Source of the DNA: a virus
Direction: 5' to 3' (one strand)
DNA: 64,000 nucleotides
IMG/VR virus record: IMGVR_UViG_3300046507_000667
Span: 185,348-249,347 of that record
The number at the start of each line of letters is the position of its first letter. The first letter of the stretch is position 1. Below the pieces are notes generated by a model, which searched no databases, was not told the origin of the DNA, and was given only the letters and a program-made list of their open reading frames with translations. Both the position numbers and the translations under genes were made by a program. Below are positions 25,301 to 32,984 of the stretch, in pieces.

Positions 25301-25705
25301 ATGAACTGGAAGTTTTGGGAAAAGAAGAAAGTTGAAGAAACTGTAGACTACAGTCCATCACCGGGTACTCGCTTTGTCAATACTAATTTTGAAGAGCATA
25401 CCAAAGCATTATTTTTTCTAATTGGACATGAAGTAAAGCTAATTCATAGTCGAATCAATTTAGCTCATGATCCTAAAGTTATCTTTCGTGATAGGCAAGT
25501 AGTCACTTATGTAAGTGAAGCCTTTCAGAAAATTGATGCAGCTATTGCTGAACCACATCGCCGTCTTCTATTAATGTACTTTACTAAAGATTCACTGGAT
25601 AACCTAATCCAAGAAACTCTAGTAGCTCAATTAGTACAACGTGGTATTGATATCAATGCTGCAGTAATTGAAGGTGATAATAACGAAGAATCTAAGGATT
25701 TATAA
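25301..25705 (+). CDS. Hypothetical protein, 134 aa
   Basis: Starts MNWKFWEKKKVEET; mostly helical, soluble, acidic C-terminus. RBS GAGGTAA. No family recognised. Single plus-strand gene ended by the hairpin at 25718-25748. Confidence 0.72.
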   Translation: MNWKFWEKKKVEETVDYSPSPGTRFVNTNFEEHTKALFFLIGHEVKLIHSRINLAHDPKVIFRDRQVVTYVSEAFQKIDAAIAEPHRRLLLMYFTKDSLDNLIQETLVAQLVQRGIDINAAVIEGDNNEESKDL

Positions 25706-25717
25706 AAAAAAAATAAG

Positions 25718-25748
25718 CTCCCTTAAGATCATATAGACCTTAAGGGAG
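25718..25748. terminator. Bidirectional terminator hairpin
   Basis: CTCCCTTAAG/CTTAAGGGAG perfect 10-bp stem, A-run on the left and TTTTA on the right, between convergent genes. Confidence 0.82.
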
Positions 25749-25750
25749 TT

Positions 25751-26509
25751 TTATAAAAATATTTCACATAAAGGAATTATAATATTCCGATAGTTCCACA
25801 TAATATCCACATTACTAATATTGTCATCATCAATATGGTCGGAATATGTGGTACAATTAACTAAGGACTCTTTTAGTTTGAATCCATTAAGTGCTGAAAG
25901 TTCTTTATAATAGTTATTAGTTAGATCTAGTGTTACATATGCATGGCGAAGTTCAGCTAAATGCTTTGCTACTCTTTTCTTACTATTGGCAATCTCTGCT
26001 ATCTTCATTAAAGTAAAGATTTCTTCAACTAAAGTTTCTTCATACGAATCAATTGGAAGACCTTTAGCTAAAGTAGCACCTGTTTTACCATTATAATAAA
26101 ACTCAAGTTTACCAATTTTAAGATAGCTGCTAAAAGTGCCACGATTTGTGAACTTAACTGTCTTAAACTTAGTACGCTTGACTGTAGATGAATGGAATGT
26201 AATCGAGTCCTTTTTAATAGCAATTACATTACCTTCCTCTATGTCATTTAGAGTGATAAAAGCACCAATATATTTTTGAAAGCCTTCATGAAGCTTTTTA
26301 GTGAACTCAGTATTTTCTTTAGCATAATTACCTAAGATAATTTGCTTCTCTTTCTTAGATGCTAAACTAAGTTCTTCTAATATATCTTCATCATCAATTA
26401 GTTTTTCAGACAAAGCTACATTATAGCCGCCACTAGCAATATCATATTCATGAATTATCTTATTTCTAAGATATCTCACATCGCTGCTATAAATTAAAGG
26501 GAACAGCAT
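25751..26509 (-). CDS. Hypothetical protein, 252 aa
   Basis: Unrecognised soluble protein. The frame is open further upstream, but ATG 26509 has GGAGG 5 nt before it and the promoter motif at 26541-26550 would leave no leader for the longer form, so I choose the shorter one. Contains a Lys/Thr-rich beta region (KDSITFHSSTVKRTKFKTVK). Single-gene unit. Confidence 0.75.
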   Translation of the reverse strand: MLFPLIYSSDVRYLRNKIIHEYDIASGGYNVALSEKLIDDEDILEELSLASKKEKQIILGNYAKENTEFTKKLHEGFQKYIGAFITLNDIEEGNVIAIKKDSITFHSSTVKRTKFKTVKFTNRGTFSSYLKIGKLEFYYNGKTGATLAKGLPIDSYEETLVEEIFTLMKIAEIANSKKRVAKHLAELRHAYVTLDLTNNYYKELSALNGFKLKESLVNCTTYSDHIDDDNISNVDIMWNYRNIIIPLCEIFL

Positions 26510-26540
26510 TTCTGCCTCCAAGTATCTTGCTATCACATAA

Positions 26541-26550
26541 ATAATATATG
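26541..26550 (-). promoter_or_regulatory. Phage promoter motif (ATATATTAT core)
   Basis: Minus-strand CATATATTAT, 31 nt before the chosen start at 26509. Confidence 0.58.
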
Positions 26551-26617
26551 CTTAATTATTTCTTTGTATAGAGAATTTTTTCTGTGCTCCGGTAAAGAAT
26601 TTGAATTAACCTTGATA

Positions 26618-26627
26618 AATATATTAT
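26618..26627 (+). promoter_or_regulatory. Phage promoter motif (ATATATTAT core)
   Basis: Plus-strand AATATATTAT, 43 nt before ATG 26671; presumably drives the membrane protein and RNAP beta' genes. Confidence 0.62.
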
Positions 26628-26670
26628 ATATTTGAAGGAAACTTCAATAACTTTTAACAAGGATAAGAAA

Positions 26671-27066
26671 ATGACCACTGGTATTACACTATTCAATATG
26701 AGTATTGGGATTTCAATTTTGGTATTAGGTAGTATTGCTTTGCTTTGTGCATTTCTATATTGTGCATTAATGGGTTCTGTAAATCAACTGAAGAAGGCAG
26801 CAAACTTCTTTGCAATTTCCGCCATTATCCTTGCATGTATCGGAATGCTAATTAATTTTGCACATGCAGGACAGCAGTATTATGAGAATACTAAGTTTCT
26901 AAAAACTAATCATATTCATAATTGTGTAGAATATGATGTACAAAAGAAGCTATTTAATTTTGGGGAAGATAGCCAAGTTGTTGTACCTGGTATGAAATCA
27001 TTTCGCTGCCAGAATACTATCAATGGAAATGATGTAATTGTAGTATCAACCGCAATTAACCTATAA
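26671..27066 (+). CDS. Two-TM membrane protein, 131 aa
   Basis: Two hydrophobic segments (about residues 8-31 and 44-64) separated by a short basic loop (QLKKAAN), then a 65-residue C-terminal domain with two Cys (NCVEYD, SFRCQN) that could be periplasmic and disulfide-linked. ATG 26671 with AAGGAT is preferred over an upstream TTG. First gene before the RNAP beta' gene. Function unknown. Confidence 0.75.
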   Translation: MTTGITLFNMSIGISILVLGSIALLCAFLYCALMGSVNQLKKAANFFAISAIILACIGMLINFAHAGQQYYENTKFLKTNHIHNCVEYDVQKKLFNFGEDSQVVVPGMKSFRCQNTINGNDVIVVSTAINL

Positions 27067-27083
27067 GAACTCTTAGGAAAGTT

Positions 27084-28436
27084 ATGCTCAAGGTAGAACC
27101 ACGAAATCTGAATGAAGATGTTGATCTAACAAAACTAATTACAAACCCTAATCCGCTTGAGTCGGATTATGTCACATTCAATCAGGATGGAGTATTCTCT
27201 CAATCAATTTTTGGTAGCCTATCTAATTCAGTTGACTGGTCTTGCCATTGTGGAAGTCTAGTTGGTGAATTTAATAAGGGTATTGAGTGTCATAGCTGTG
27301 GTCATCCAGTCGCATTTAAAGGACTGATGATGGAACGTGAAGGTTGGATTGATATGGTTGATCCAGTCATCCATCCACTATTCTATCGATATATTAAGAA
27401 GGTCGTAGGTGGAACTGCACTAGAAAAGATTATCAATTATCGTGCAGAAATCAAGGTTGAGGGTCTTCCAATTGATCCTCCTATTGAACCACCATATGCA
27501 AGTATCGGTATGGGAGCATTGATTGAGAATTTTGAAGAGATTCTTAATCACTTCCTAGAAAAGAAAAATCAGAAATTCTATAAAGAATATAAGTTCATTG
27601 TTGATAATATTGACAAGGTATTCATTCAATACCTTCCAGTTATTAATAGTCGTCTTCGTCCTGCTATCCTAGTAGATGGTGAATTCAGCTTTGATGCTAT
27701 TAATAATCTATACAATCAGCTGATCCAGAATAGTAATCTATTGAAGAGTCTGTCAACTCCAGAGCGGATTCCTCTCAATATTTATGCATTGCAGTATAAG
27801 AATCAGAAACTTGTCAACGAGATCTATGACACTATTACTTCTAACCTATCTTCCAAAGAAGGTTATATTCGTAGCACTCTTTTCGGTAATCGTCTTAATT
27901 TCACTTCTCGTTGTGTCATCACCCCTCTGGACGGAAGCTACGACATTGATGATATTGTCATCCCTTACAATGCCGCACTAGAACTATTAAAGCCTCAAGT
28001 ACTTCGTCGTCTAGCAAATCTAAAAAAATGCACATTGACGGCAGCTACAGAGATCTTTAATAAGGCTGTACTAGAGTTTGATAGTCTTGTTTACAAGATT
28101 ATGATCGATATCATTGAGAATGGTAATGTCCGGATGCTTCTTAATCGAAATCCATCGATTAATCTGGGTTCAATTCTTATGGTAAAGATTGCTGGTATTA
28201 AGAGAGACATGTCAGATCTTACTGTATCTCTACACAATCTAATCTTAAAGCCTATTGGTGGCGATTATGATGGTGACGTTCTTAACTTCATCTTGCTATA
28301 TGGTCAAGAATTCATCGATCTATTTGCTAAGTTTAAGCCTTCCCATATTATGATTGATATGGATAATGGTACCTTTAATAAGGCATTCCTGCCAGCTAAA
28401 GACACCATTCTTGGTCTAGAGAGTCTATTCAATTGA
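27084..28436 (+). CDS. Phage multisubunit RNA polymerase, beta' N-terminal part
   Basis: 450 aa. Residues 54-72 form a Cys4 zinc motif (CHCG then CHSCGH) as at the N-terminus of bacterial beta'. Residues about 355-400 read RNPSINLGS and then GGDYDGDVLN, the counterpart of the NADFDGD motif; D394, D396 and D398 would hold the catalytic magnesium. The protein stops soon after, so the remaining beta' must be a separate gene, as in phiKZ-type phages with split subunits. A beta C-terminal part lies at 47-49 kb. Promoter motif at 26618 upstream. Confidence 0.93.
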   Translation: MLKVEPRNLNEDVDLTKLITNPNPLESDYVTFNQDGVFSQSIFGSLSNSVDWSCHCGSLVGEFNKGIECHSCGHPVAFKGLMMEREGWIDMVDPVIHPLFYRYIKKVVGGTALEKIINYRAEIKVEGLPIDPPIEPPYASIGMGALIENFEEILNHFLEKKNQKFYKEYKFIVDNIDKVFIQYLPVINSRLRPAILVDGEFSFDAINNLYNQLIQNSNLLKSLSTPERIPLNIYALQYKNQKLVNEIYDTITSNLSSKEGYIRSTLFGNRLNFTSRCVITPLDGSYDIDDIVIPYNAALELLKPQVLRRLANLKKCTLTAATEIFNKAVLEFDSLVYKIMIDIIENGNVRMLLNRNPSINLGSILMVKIAGIKRDMSDLTVSLHNLILKPIGGDYDGDVLNFILLYGQEFIDLFAKFKPSHIMIDMDNGTFNKAFLPAKDTILGLESLFN

Positions 28437-28528
28437 TAGAATTTATTTCTAATGCTTGGACTGCCTTTTGTTATGTCTGGACATGGATAACTCTTCCAAT
28501 CGCAATATTTTACTTACTTAATAGATAA
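28433..28528 (+). CDS. Possible 31-aa single-TM peptide (TTG start)
   Basis: A TTG codon overlaps the TGA stop of the RNAP gene and opens a 31-codon frame reading IEFISNAWTAFCYVW and then TLPIAIFYLLNR: one hydrophobic span and a basic end. It stops 4 nt before the terminator hairpin, so it fills the interval exactly. Supporting evidence is only position and composition; the start codon is weak. Confidence 0.3.
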   Translation: MIEFISNAWTAFCYVWTWITLPIAIFYLLNR

Positions 28529-28531
28529 TAA

Positions 28532-28563
28532 ATAGGGTAACTGTCTTCGGACGGTTACCCTAT
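28532..28563 (+). terminator. Terminator hairpin with TTCG loop
   Basis: 14-bp stem ATAGGGTAACTGTC/GACGGTTACCCTAT closed by a TTCG tetraloop (28546-28549). No long T-run follows; it could also be a leader structure of the next gene. Confidence 0.7.
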
Positions 28564-28581
28564 ATTCTTTCAGGAAATACA

Positions 28582-29265
28582 ATGAGCGTCTATGCAGAAG
28601 TCTTTTCTCGTGATTCTACTTTTAATAATATTATCACAATTCATCCAGAAGCAATTTGTAATAATCTTGATGAAATCTATAAGATGATTGATATTGTCAA
28701 GCGATTGATAAATGTTCGTCTTGAATTTATAGATGTTAATGAAAAGAATGTAAGTATTGATGATCGCACAAAGACAATGATCATCAAGAATATGGGATTG
28801 ACTTTCCATGATGGTTCTCGATACCTAGTACCACAAATTGTTGGAAATCATTATGGTGCTTTGGTATATGATGATCTTCGTGATGATCGTAGTAAGAAAG
28901 TTCGTAGTGCTATTATTGGACAACTTCTACAGCAACTAGAAAACTTTAAATCACAACTTGAATATGTAGGTGAACGAGCATTAGTCATTGATGATGACAA
29001 TATTCAAGATATGATTGCAGTTGTTATTCAAATTGAAGATAGTAAGCTTCTTGATTTGAAAGGTACTGAAGACTTTTCACTATATGAAGGAAACTTCGAA
29101 TTTGATGAGCTTGAATTGTTTCTTCAAGATGGTATTAAGGTAATCATCAAAGATCAATACTTTGGTGATCCTGGATTGCTTACATGGGAACGATTGACAG
29201 AAGACCATAAGCAAAATGTAAAGTATTCGATTACTGAACGTCTTCGTGAAATTATCGGAGTATGA
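28582..29265 (+). CDS. Hypothetical protein, 227 aa
   Basis: Acidic, Ile/Asp-rich protein, no recognised motif. RBS CAGGAA. First gene of a plus-strand string of small genes (28.6-31.7 kb); its stop is one base before the ATG of the next gene, so translation is coupled. Confidence 0.75.
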   Translation: MSVYAEVFSRDSTFNNIITIHPEAICNNLDEIYKMIDIVKRLINVRLEFIDVNEKNVSIDDRTKTMIIKNMGLTFHDGSRYLVPQIVGNHYGALVYDDLRDDRSKKVRSAIIGQLLQQLENFKSQLEYVGERALVIDDDNIQDMIAVVIQIEDSKLLDLKGTEDFSLYEGNFEFDELELFLQDGIKVIIKDQYFGDPGLLTWERLTEDHKQNVKYSITERLREIIGV

Positions 29266-29266
29266 A

Positions 29267-29677
29267 ATGATTGTACGTCGTTATCTTTCCAACCTTTTCC
29301 GTGATTGCTATCAAATTATTGATGGTATTCCACAAGAAAATATTGTGTCTCGTTTTGGTCGTCATGATGAGACACATAAAAGCTTTGCAGAATGGATTTA
29401 TCTATTCTTTTATCTGATTGAATTTCCAAATGAAAAGTATAATGAACTTCCTTGGAATGTCAGTGCATTTAAAACTATTGATGATGTCATCGAGCGGTAT
29501 TCAAAATATACACCTAGTACAGTTCCGGGTATGATCCATATGAGACTCAATCAGTTGTATATTGCTGATCATCATGATAAGGATCAAATTCTAATGTATT
29601 TTAAAGACATTATTCGTATCACAGATAGTTATGAACGCTGTCAACAATTGAAACCTGAAAATGAACTTACTCAGTAA
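29267..29677 (+). CDS. GIP-family small protein, 136 aa
   Basis: Family B member: FRDCYQIIDGIPQENIV followed by DETHKSFAEWIYLFFYL. The spacing of GIP-x2-NI and of the E-W-x3-Y-x-F helix is shared with the genes at 30390, 30813 and 31274. I start at ATG 29267 (CGGAG 7 nt upstream) rather than an upstream GTG. Confidence 0.75.
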   Translation: MIVRRYLSNLFRDCYQIIDGIPQENIVSRFGRHDETHKSFAEWIYLFFYLIEFPNEKYNELPWNVSAFKTIDDVIERYSKYTPSTVPGMIHMRLNQLYIADHHDKDQILMYFKDIIRITDSYERCQQLKPENELTQ

Positions 29678-29918
29678 TTATCACTACCTTTTTACTATTC
29701 CTCTCTTTGGGGCAATAGTTCTCTTTGCAATCTTTTATATCTGGATAGCAGTCGATTGCTATAAAGGTAAAGCTACATCAGGTCTTATTTGTGGTAGGAA
29801 AGGAAGTATTAAAGATGCACTAATCCTTCCTTTAGCTCTCTTTGCATTCGTATTTTTAGCTATAGTTCCTATTGTAATTGCAGCAATTCAAAAACTATTC
29901 AAATCACAAGGAAAGTAA
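29661..29918 (+). CDS. Two-TM membrane protein, 85 aa
   Basis: Hydrophobic segments at about residues 8-28 and 53-75 with a basic loop between them (CYKGK, CGRKGS). Overlaps the preceding GIP-family gene by 17 nt. Size and topology would fit a small holin- or superinfection-exclusion-type protein, but nothing specific supports either. Confidence 0.68.
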   Translation: MNLLSNYHYLFTIPLFGAIVLFAIFYIWIAVDCYKGKATSGLICGRKGSIKDALILPLALFAFVFLAIVPIVIAAIQKLFKSQGK

Positions 29919-29920
29919 TC

Positions 29921-30160
29921 ATGCGTCTCGTTTATGCAGAAGATAATCTGAAGCACAAGAAAGGTGAAGAAGTTAAGATTTATGATATCGTAACTGGTCA
30001 TAACTTTCATAAGAATGGTGAAGTTCTTCATATTGAGAAGCCTAGGCATGGTGGATCTACTGGTCGAGTCTATATTAGCTATGATTCAGGTGCTACTCAA
30101 AGTGGATACTTTCCTTCAGTAATCGATGCAAAATGGATTGAGCGTGAGGATCAAGAATAA
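29921..30160 (+). CDS. Small hypothetical protein, 79 aa
   Basis: Beta-rich protein: KKGEEVKIYDIV, EVLHIEKPRHGGSTGRVYI. Resembles the 75-aa protein at 6572-6799 and the next gene in having an SH3-like plan of short strands ending in an acidic tail. Function unknown. Confidence 0.7.
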   Translation: MRLVYAEDNLKHKKGEEVKIYDIVTGHNFHKNGEVLHIEKPRHGGSTGRVYISYDSGATQSGYFPSVIDAKWIEREDQE

Positions 30161-30162
30161 AA

Positions 30163-30390
30163 ATGAATATTAAACTCATTTCATCCATTAACCAACAAGA
30201 AATCAAGGTTGGTGATACAGTTCAGCGTCATTCAGCTATTATGGATATCAAAGTACCAGTAAAAGTTAATGGTATTAAGTATCCTGATGCAAGCCTTAAA
30301 GGTGGTTTGATTAGTGTACAGAGTGACCATTCACCTTTCAGCAATCTAGTTACTGAAAAAGAAATTGATGTTGAATGGTGTGTATCATAA
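30163..30390 (+). CDS. Small hypothetical protein, 75 aa
   Basis: Begins IKLISSINQQEIKVGDTVQ, same beta-barrel-like style as the previous gene; GDTV and KGGLISVQS hint at a turn-rich barrel. Ends TAATG, coupling it to the next gene. Confidence 0.7.
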   Translation: MNIKLISSINQQEIKVGDTVQRHSAIMDIKVPVKVNGIKYPDASLKGGLISVQSDHSPFSNLVTEKEIDVEWCVS

Positions 30391-30809
30391 TGGCAGTCCA
30401 TCCTCCAATCGTAGATAATCTCAAGCTATCTAATACTAATAGACTACTTGGAGATTTCTTTGAAATCCTTTCAGGGATTCCAGATAAAAACATTGCAACT
30501 CCTTTGAATGAACATGATTGTCATAAGAATTTCAAAGGTAAGCAAATCAAGAGTCTTAAACTAACTCCTTGGCAATGGTTCATGATGTTCCATTTCCTTA
30601 AGGATTATAAAGAAAAACCAGAAACTCTTGATGTAATGCATGCTTGCTATTCTGAAAAACACTGGAGAGATGCTGAAACCCTCAAGGATTTTCTGAATGC
30701 AGCTAAAGCAATTTATCAAATGAATCTAATTGGTAGCGGTAAGTCTGTAAAACAGTCTTATCTAGAAGCTGCCAGAATGTCATTCAATCTTACTAAAGTA
30801 GACTATTAA
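30390..30809 (+). CDS. GIP-family small protein, 139 aa
   Basis: Family B member: FFEILSGIPDKNIATPLNEH then LKLTPWQWFMMFHFLKD. ATG 30390 sits in a TAATG junction with the previous gene; I reject the upstream in-frame ATG inside that gene. Function unknown. Confidence 0.76.
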   Translation: MAVHPPIVDNLKLSNTNRLLGDFFEILSGIPDKNIATPLNEHDCHKNFKGKQIKSLKLTPWQWFMMFHFLKDYKEKPETLDVMHACYSEKHWRDAETLKDFLNAAKAIYQMNLIGSGKSVKQSYLEAARMSFNLTKVDY

Positions 30810-30812
30810 ATC

Positions 30813-31277
30813 ATGAAGAAAGAACTCGGTGCCAAAGTTATTCGTATTCATTCAATTCTAGCAGGTATTCCATCAAAGAATATCAGTCTTGATGTAGATG
30901 TAGAGACTAATAGTCTAAGTCAGCTAACTCCCTATTTTAAGATTCCTGTCATTATTCGGAAAGATAAGGATATTAGCAAGCTGGTTCTTCTTCCTTCAGA
31001 ATGGATTAAGATCTATTCATGTATTCGTAAGAATGCATTAAAGTCTTCTCCAAAGGGTATTGCTGATCTTATTGTTGATCTAGATATTACTACTGCACCA
31101 GCTTGGGATACTCTTGATCTAGGTGTAGAAGATACCTACCACTATACTGAAGCAGAAATCCGTTGGATTATGGCTACTCTTATGGAGCAGCCTGAAGCTA
31201 AGATCCGTTCTGCCAAGTCATATGTATTGAAAGAACTTCAAAACTTCTGTAAAGAACGAGGATTCAATAAAAAATGA
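30813..31277 (+). CDS. GIP-family small protein, 154 aa
   Basis: Family B member: IHSILAGIPSKNISLDVDVE then LVLLPSEWIKIYSCIRK. Longest copy, with an extra C-terminal helix. ATGA overlap with the next gene. Confidence 0.76.
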   Translation: MKKELGAKVIRIHSILAGIPSKNISLDVDVETNSLSQLTPYFKIPVIIRKDKDISKLVLLPSEWIKIYSCIRKNALKSSPKGIADLIVDLDITTAPAWDTLDLGVEDTYHYTEAEIRWIMATLMEQPEAKIRSAKSYVLKELQNFCKERGFNKK

Positions 31278-31699
31278 TTAAGAAACCTGAAACTATTGAA
31301 GAATTTCGTCAGTTCCTTATTGCTTGCTATCAGGTAATTAGTGGTATTCCATCAGGTCAAATCTGTATGGATGTCAATACTCTTCATAAGTACGATCTAC
31401 CTGATCCCGGTCCTGATCATGCTGAATTCATTAAGGAAGTAACTCTTCACCCTAATGAATGGCTACATCTTTACTTCTTCAATGAGGGAGGTGAAAATGA
31501 TCATCTGACAGTACCTGAAAATCTCCAAGAAGTAGATATTAGTGATGTCTATCTAAGTAATCTACTTAATGGATTGGGTACTGGAGCATTTGATCTTAAT
31601 CTTACTATTTATGAAGAAAAAACTAACAAATCTCACAAAGATATCTTTCTAAATCGTATGAAAGCTACACTAACATCACTCGATAAAATTAACATTTAA
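31274..31699 (+). CDS. GIP-family small protein, 141 aa
   Basis: Family B member: CYQVISGIPSGQICMDVNTL then VTLHPNEWLHLYFFNEG. Last gene of the plus-strand string; terminator follows 150 nt later. Confidence 0.76.
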   Translation: MIKKPETIEEFRQFLIACYQVISGIPSGQICMDVNTLHKYDLPDPGPDHAEFIKEVTLHPNEWLHLYFFNEGGENDHLTVPENLQEVDISDVYLSNLLNGLGTGAFDLNLTIYEEKTNKSHKDIFLNRMKATLTSLDKINI

Positions 31700-31848
31700 A
31701 AACTTTCTTTCATGTTTATATCGATCATTTAACTTTTAAGGATTTCTGATTTCCCTAGGAGTAACATGAGATTAGATGCGGCCTGATGAACCGCTTCTGT
31801 TCATAGTTCCTTTGTTGGGCATGATCCTTTCCTAAGAAGTTAAGTTCT

Positions 31849-31875
31849 CCCCTATACCTTTACCGGGTATAGGGG
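31849..31875 (+). terminator. Terminator hairpin, CCCCTATACC family
   Basis: CCCCTATACC/GGTATAGGGG perfect 10-bp stem followed by AATTTTT. Confidence 0.85.
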
Positions 31876-31929
31876 AATTTTTCGTTTTCGTCTTCTTTTT
31901 TGTCAAACTGTGGTAATACCTAAGTCGTA

Positions 31930-31939
31930 AATATATTAT
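31930..31939 (+). promoter_or_regulatory. Phage promoter motif (ATATATTAT core)
   Basis: Plus-strand AATATATTAT, 87 nt before ATG 32027. Confidence 0.6.
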
Positions 31940-32026
31940 AAATATGAGGCCGTTTTAACACAGGTCTCTCCTGTAATACTTTCTAGTAATACTATCTATA
32001 ATGGAAATACGACGGAGGATTTACCG

Positions 32027-32728
32027 ATGGCTATCAGGCAACACCACATGACATTGAAGTACAAACGAATGACGCTGTATGGTAATACAGATGTTAAGCC
32101 ATCAAGTAATTCTGGATTTACTTGTGGAACTCTTCCTTCTTTGATGGAAATGCTAGGAGGGTCACATCACGATGAAAGAAATGACCAATTTACTGAATCT
32201 GCACCTCATCTGCTGGTCAAGCTAGTTGGTGGTATCAGTAATGTCAATTATCTTCCCGGTAGCCTTGTTGATATATTAGAGACAAAGCTTCATAAAGAAA
32301 ATATCGATATCACCCGTCTTGTAAGAAAGTACGTATACTGGCTGTTAACAGACGATCAACATGGATTAATATATAATATGCCCATGCTCGCCTGTGATTA
32401 TAAGTCTGTAAGAAATTATGCCTTATTTGTGCTAGCACGTAATAAGAATAAGATCTTTGATGGTGGTGTCATCCAATCTTCTGAATGGCTTAGCTTTGAT
32501 GCTCGTTCTATTTGCGAAAAAGCAGGTTTACAAGCTATTCAGAATAGTGTTGAACTGTTACTCAATTGCTCATTTGAAGTCGGTAAGGCTTCGGATGATT
32601 TGTATTCATTTCAGCTGAGAAGTCAACGAGGTATTACACCTCAACAAGTTGAATTAAAGCTTGAGCAGTATAGGAACGTGAAAGTCGAATGTCTTATTGC
32701 ACTACTGAAAGCCGAACTACAAATGTAA
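32027..32728 (+). CDS. Hypothetical protein, 233 aa
   Basis: Unrecognised. N-terminus basic and His-rich (RQHHMTLKYKRM); rest globular with helix-forming stretches. Good GGAGGA ribosome-binding site. Single-gene unit between a promoter motif and a hairpin terminator. Confidence 0.75.
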   Translation: MAIRQHHMTLKYKRMTLYGNTDVKPSSNSGFTCGTLPSLMEMLGGSHHDERNDQFTESAPHLLVKLVGGISNVNYLPGSLVDILETKLHKENIDITRLVRKYVYWLLTDDQHGLIYNMPMLACDYKSVRNYALFVLARNKNKIFDGGVIQSSEWLSFDARSICEKAGLQAIQNSVELLLNCSFEVGKASDDLYSFQLRSQRGITPQQVELKLEQYRNVKVECLIALLKAELQM

Positions 32729-32733
32729 AAAGA

Positions 32734-32767
32734 ATAGGTCTTCTTCCAGAAATGGGAGAAGACCTAA
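32734..32767 (+). terminator. Terminator hairpin
   Basis: TAGGTCTTCTTCC/GGGAGAAGACCTA stem, 6 nt after the 233-aa gene stop. Confidence 0.75.
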
Positions 32768-32792
32768 TTTACGTATCTTTTTTGAAAAAGTG

Positions 32793-32802
32793 AATATATT
32801 AT
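32793..32802 (+). promoter_or_regulatory. Phage promoter motif (ATATATTAT core)
   Basis: Plus-strand AATATATTAT, 182 nt before ATG 32985; the long leader contains the 23-bp hairpin at 32845-32894. Confidence 0.58.
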
Positions 32803-32844
32803 TTATTTGGTCGTGCCAAAGAACTGCACTAGATATTTCTTGAC

Positions 32845-32894
32845 AATTTTCTCATCTTAGAGTACTCAAAAGAGTATTTTAGGATGAGAAAATT
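32845..32894 (+). promoter_or_regulatory. 23-bp leader hairpin with AAAA loop
   Basis: Arms 32845-32867 and 32872-32894 pair over 23 bp in RNA (20 Watson-Crick plus 3 G.U), loop AAAA. It lies in the leader of the 32985 gene, without a T-run, so it is not a typical terminator; an RNase III site or a stability/translation element is possible. Confidence 0.7.
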
Positions 32895-32984
32895 ATGAAA
32901 TCGTATTATTTTTTGTTTATTTTTACAAAAGTTTGAAATTTTTATACATATTTATAGAGATTTCCTATCACTGGAGAAAGCTTT

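Larger units (their letters stand above)
31700..32026 (+). other. 327-nt intergenic region with terminator and promoter
   Basis: No gene of useful length. It holds a small perfect hairpin ATGAAC/GTTCAT (31786-31804), a CCCCTATACC terminator (31849-31875) and a promoter motif (31930-31939). The 150 nt between the last stop and the terminator could be a 3' UTR or a small RNA; nothing decides this. Confidence 0.5.

Noticed and set aside
31700-31848. tRNA gene in the gap
   Set aside because: No cloverleaf, no T-loop consensus; only a 6-bp hairpin.
32840-32868. Sigma-70 promoter TTGACA with TACTCA 17 nt downstream
   Set aside because: The -10 is poor and the region is explained by the 23-bp hairpin; the phage motif lies upstream.
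32895-32936. 14-codon frame MKSYYFLFIFTKV after the hairpin
   Set aside because: Too short, AT-driven composition and no ribosome-binding site; no support as a leader peptide.
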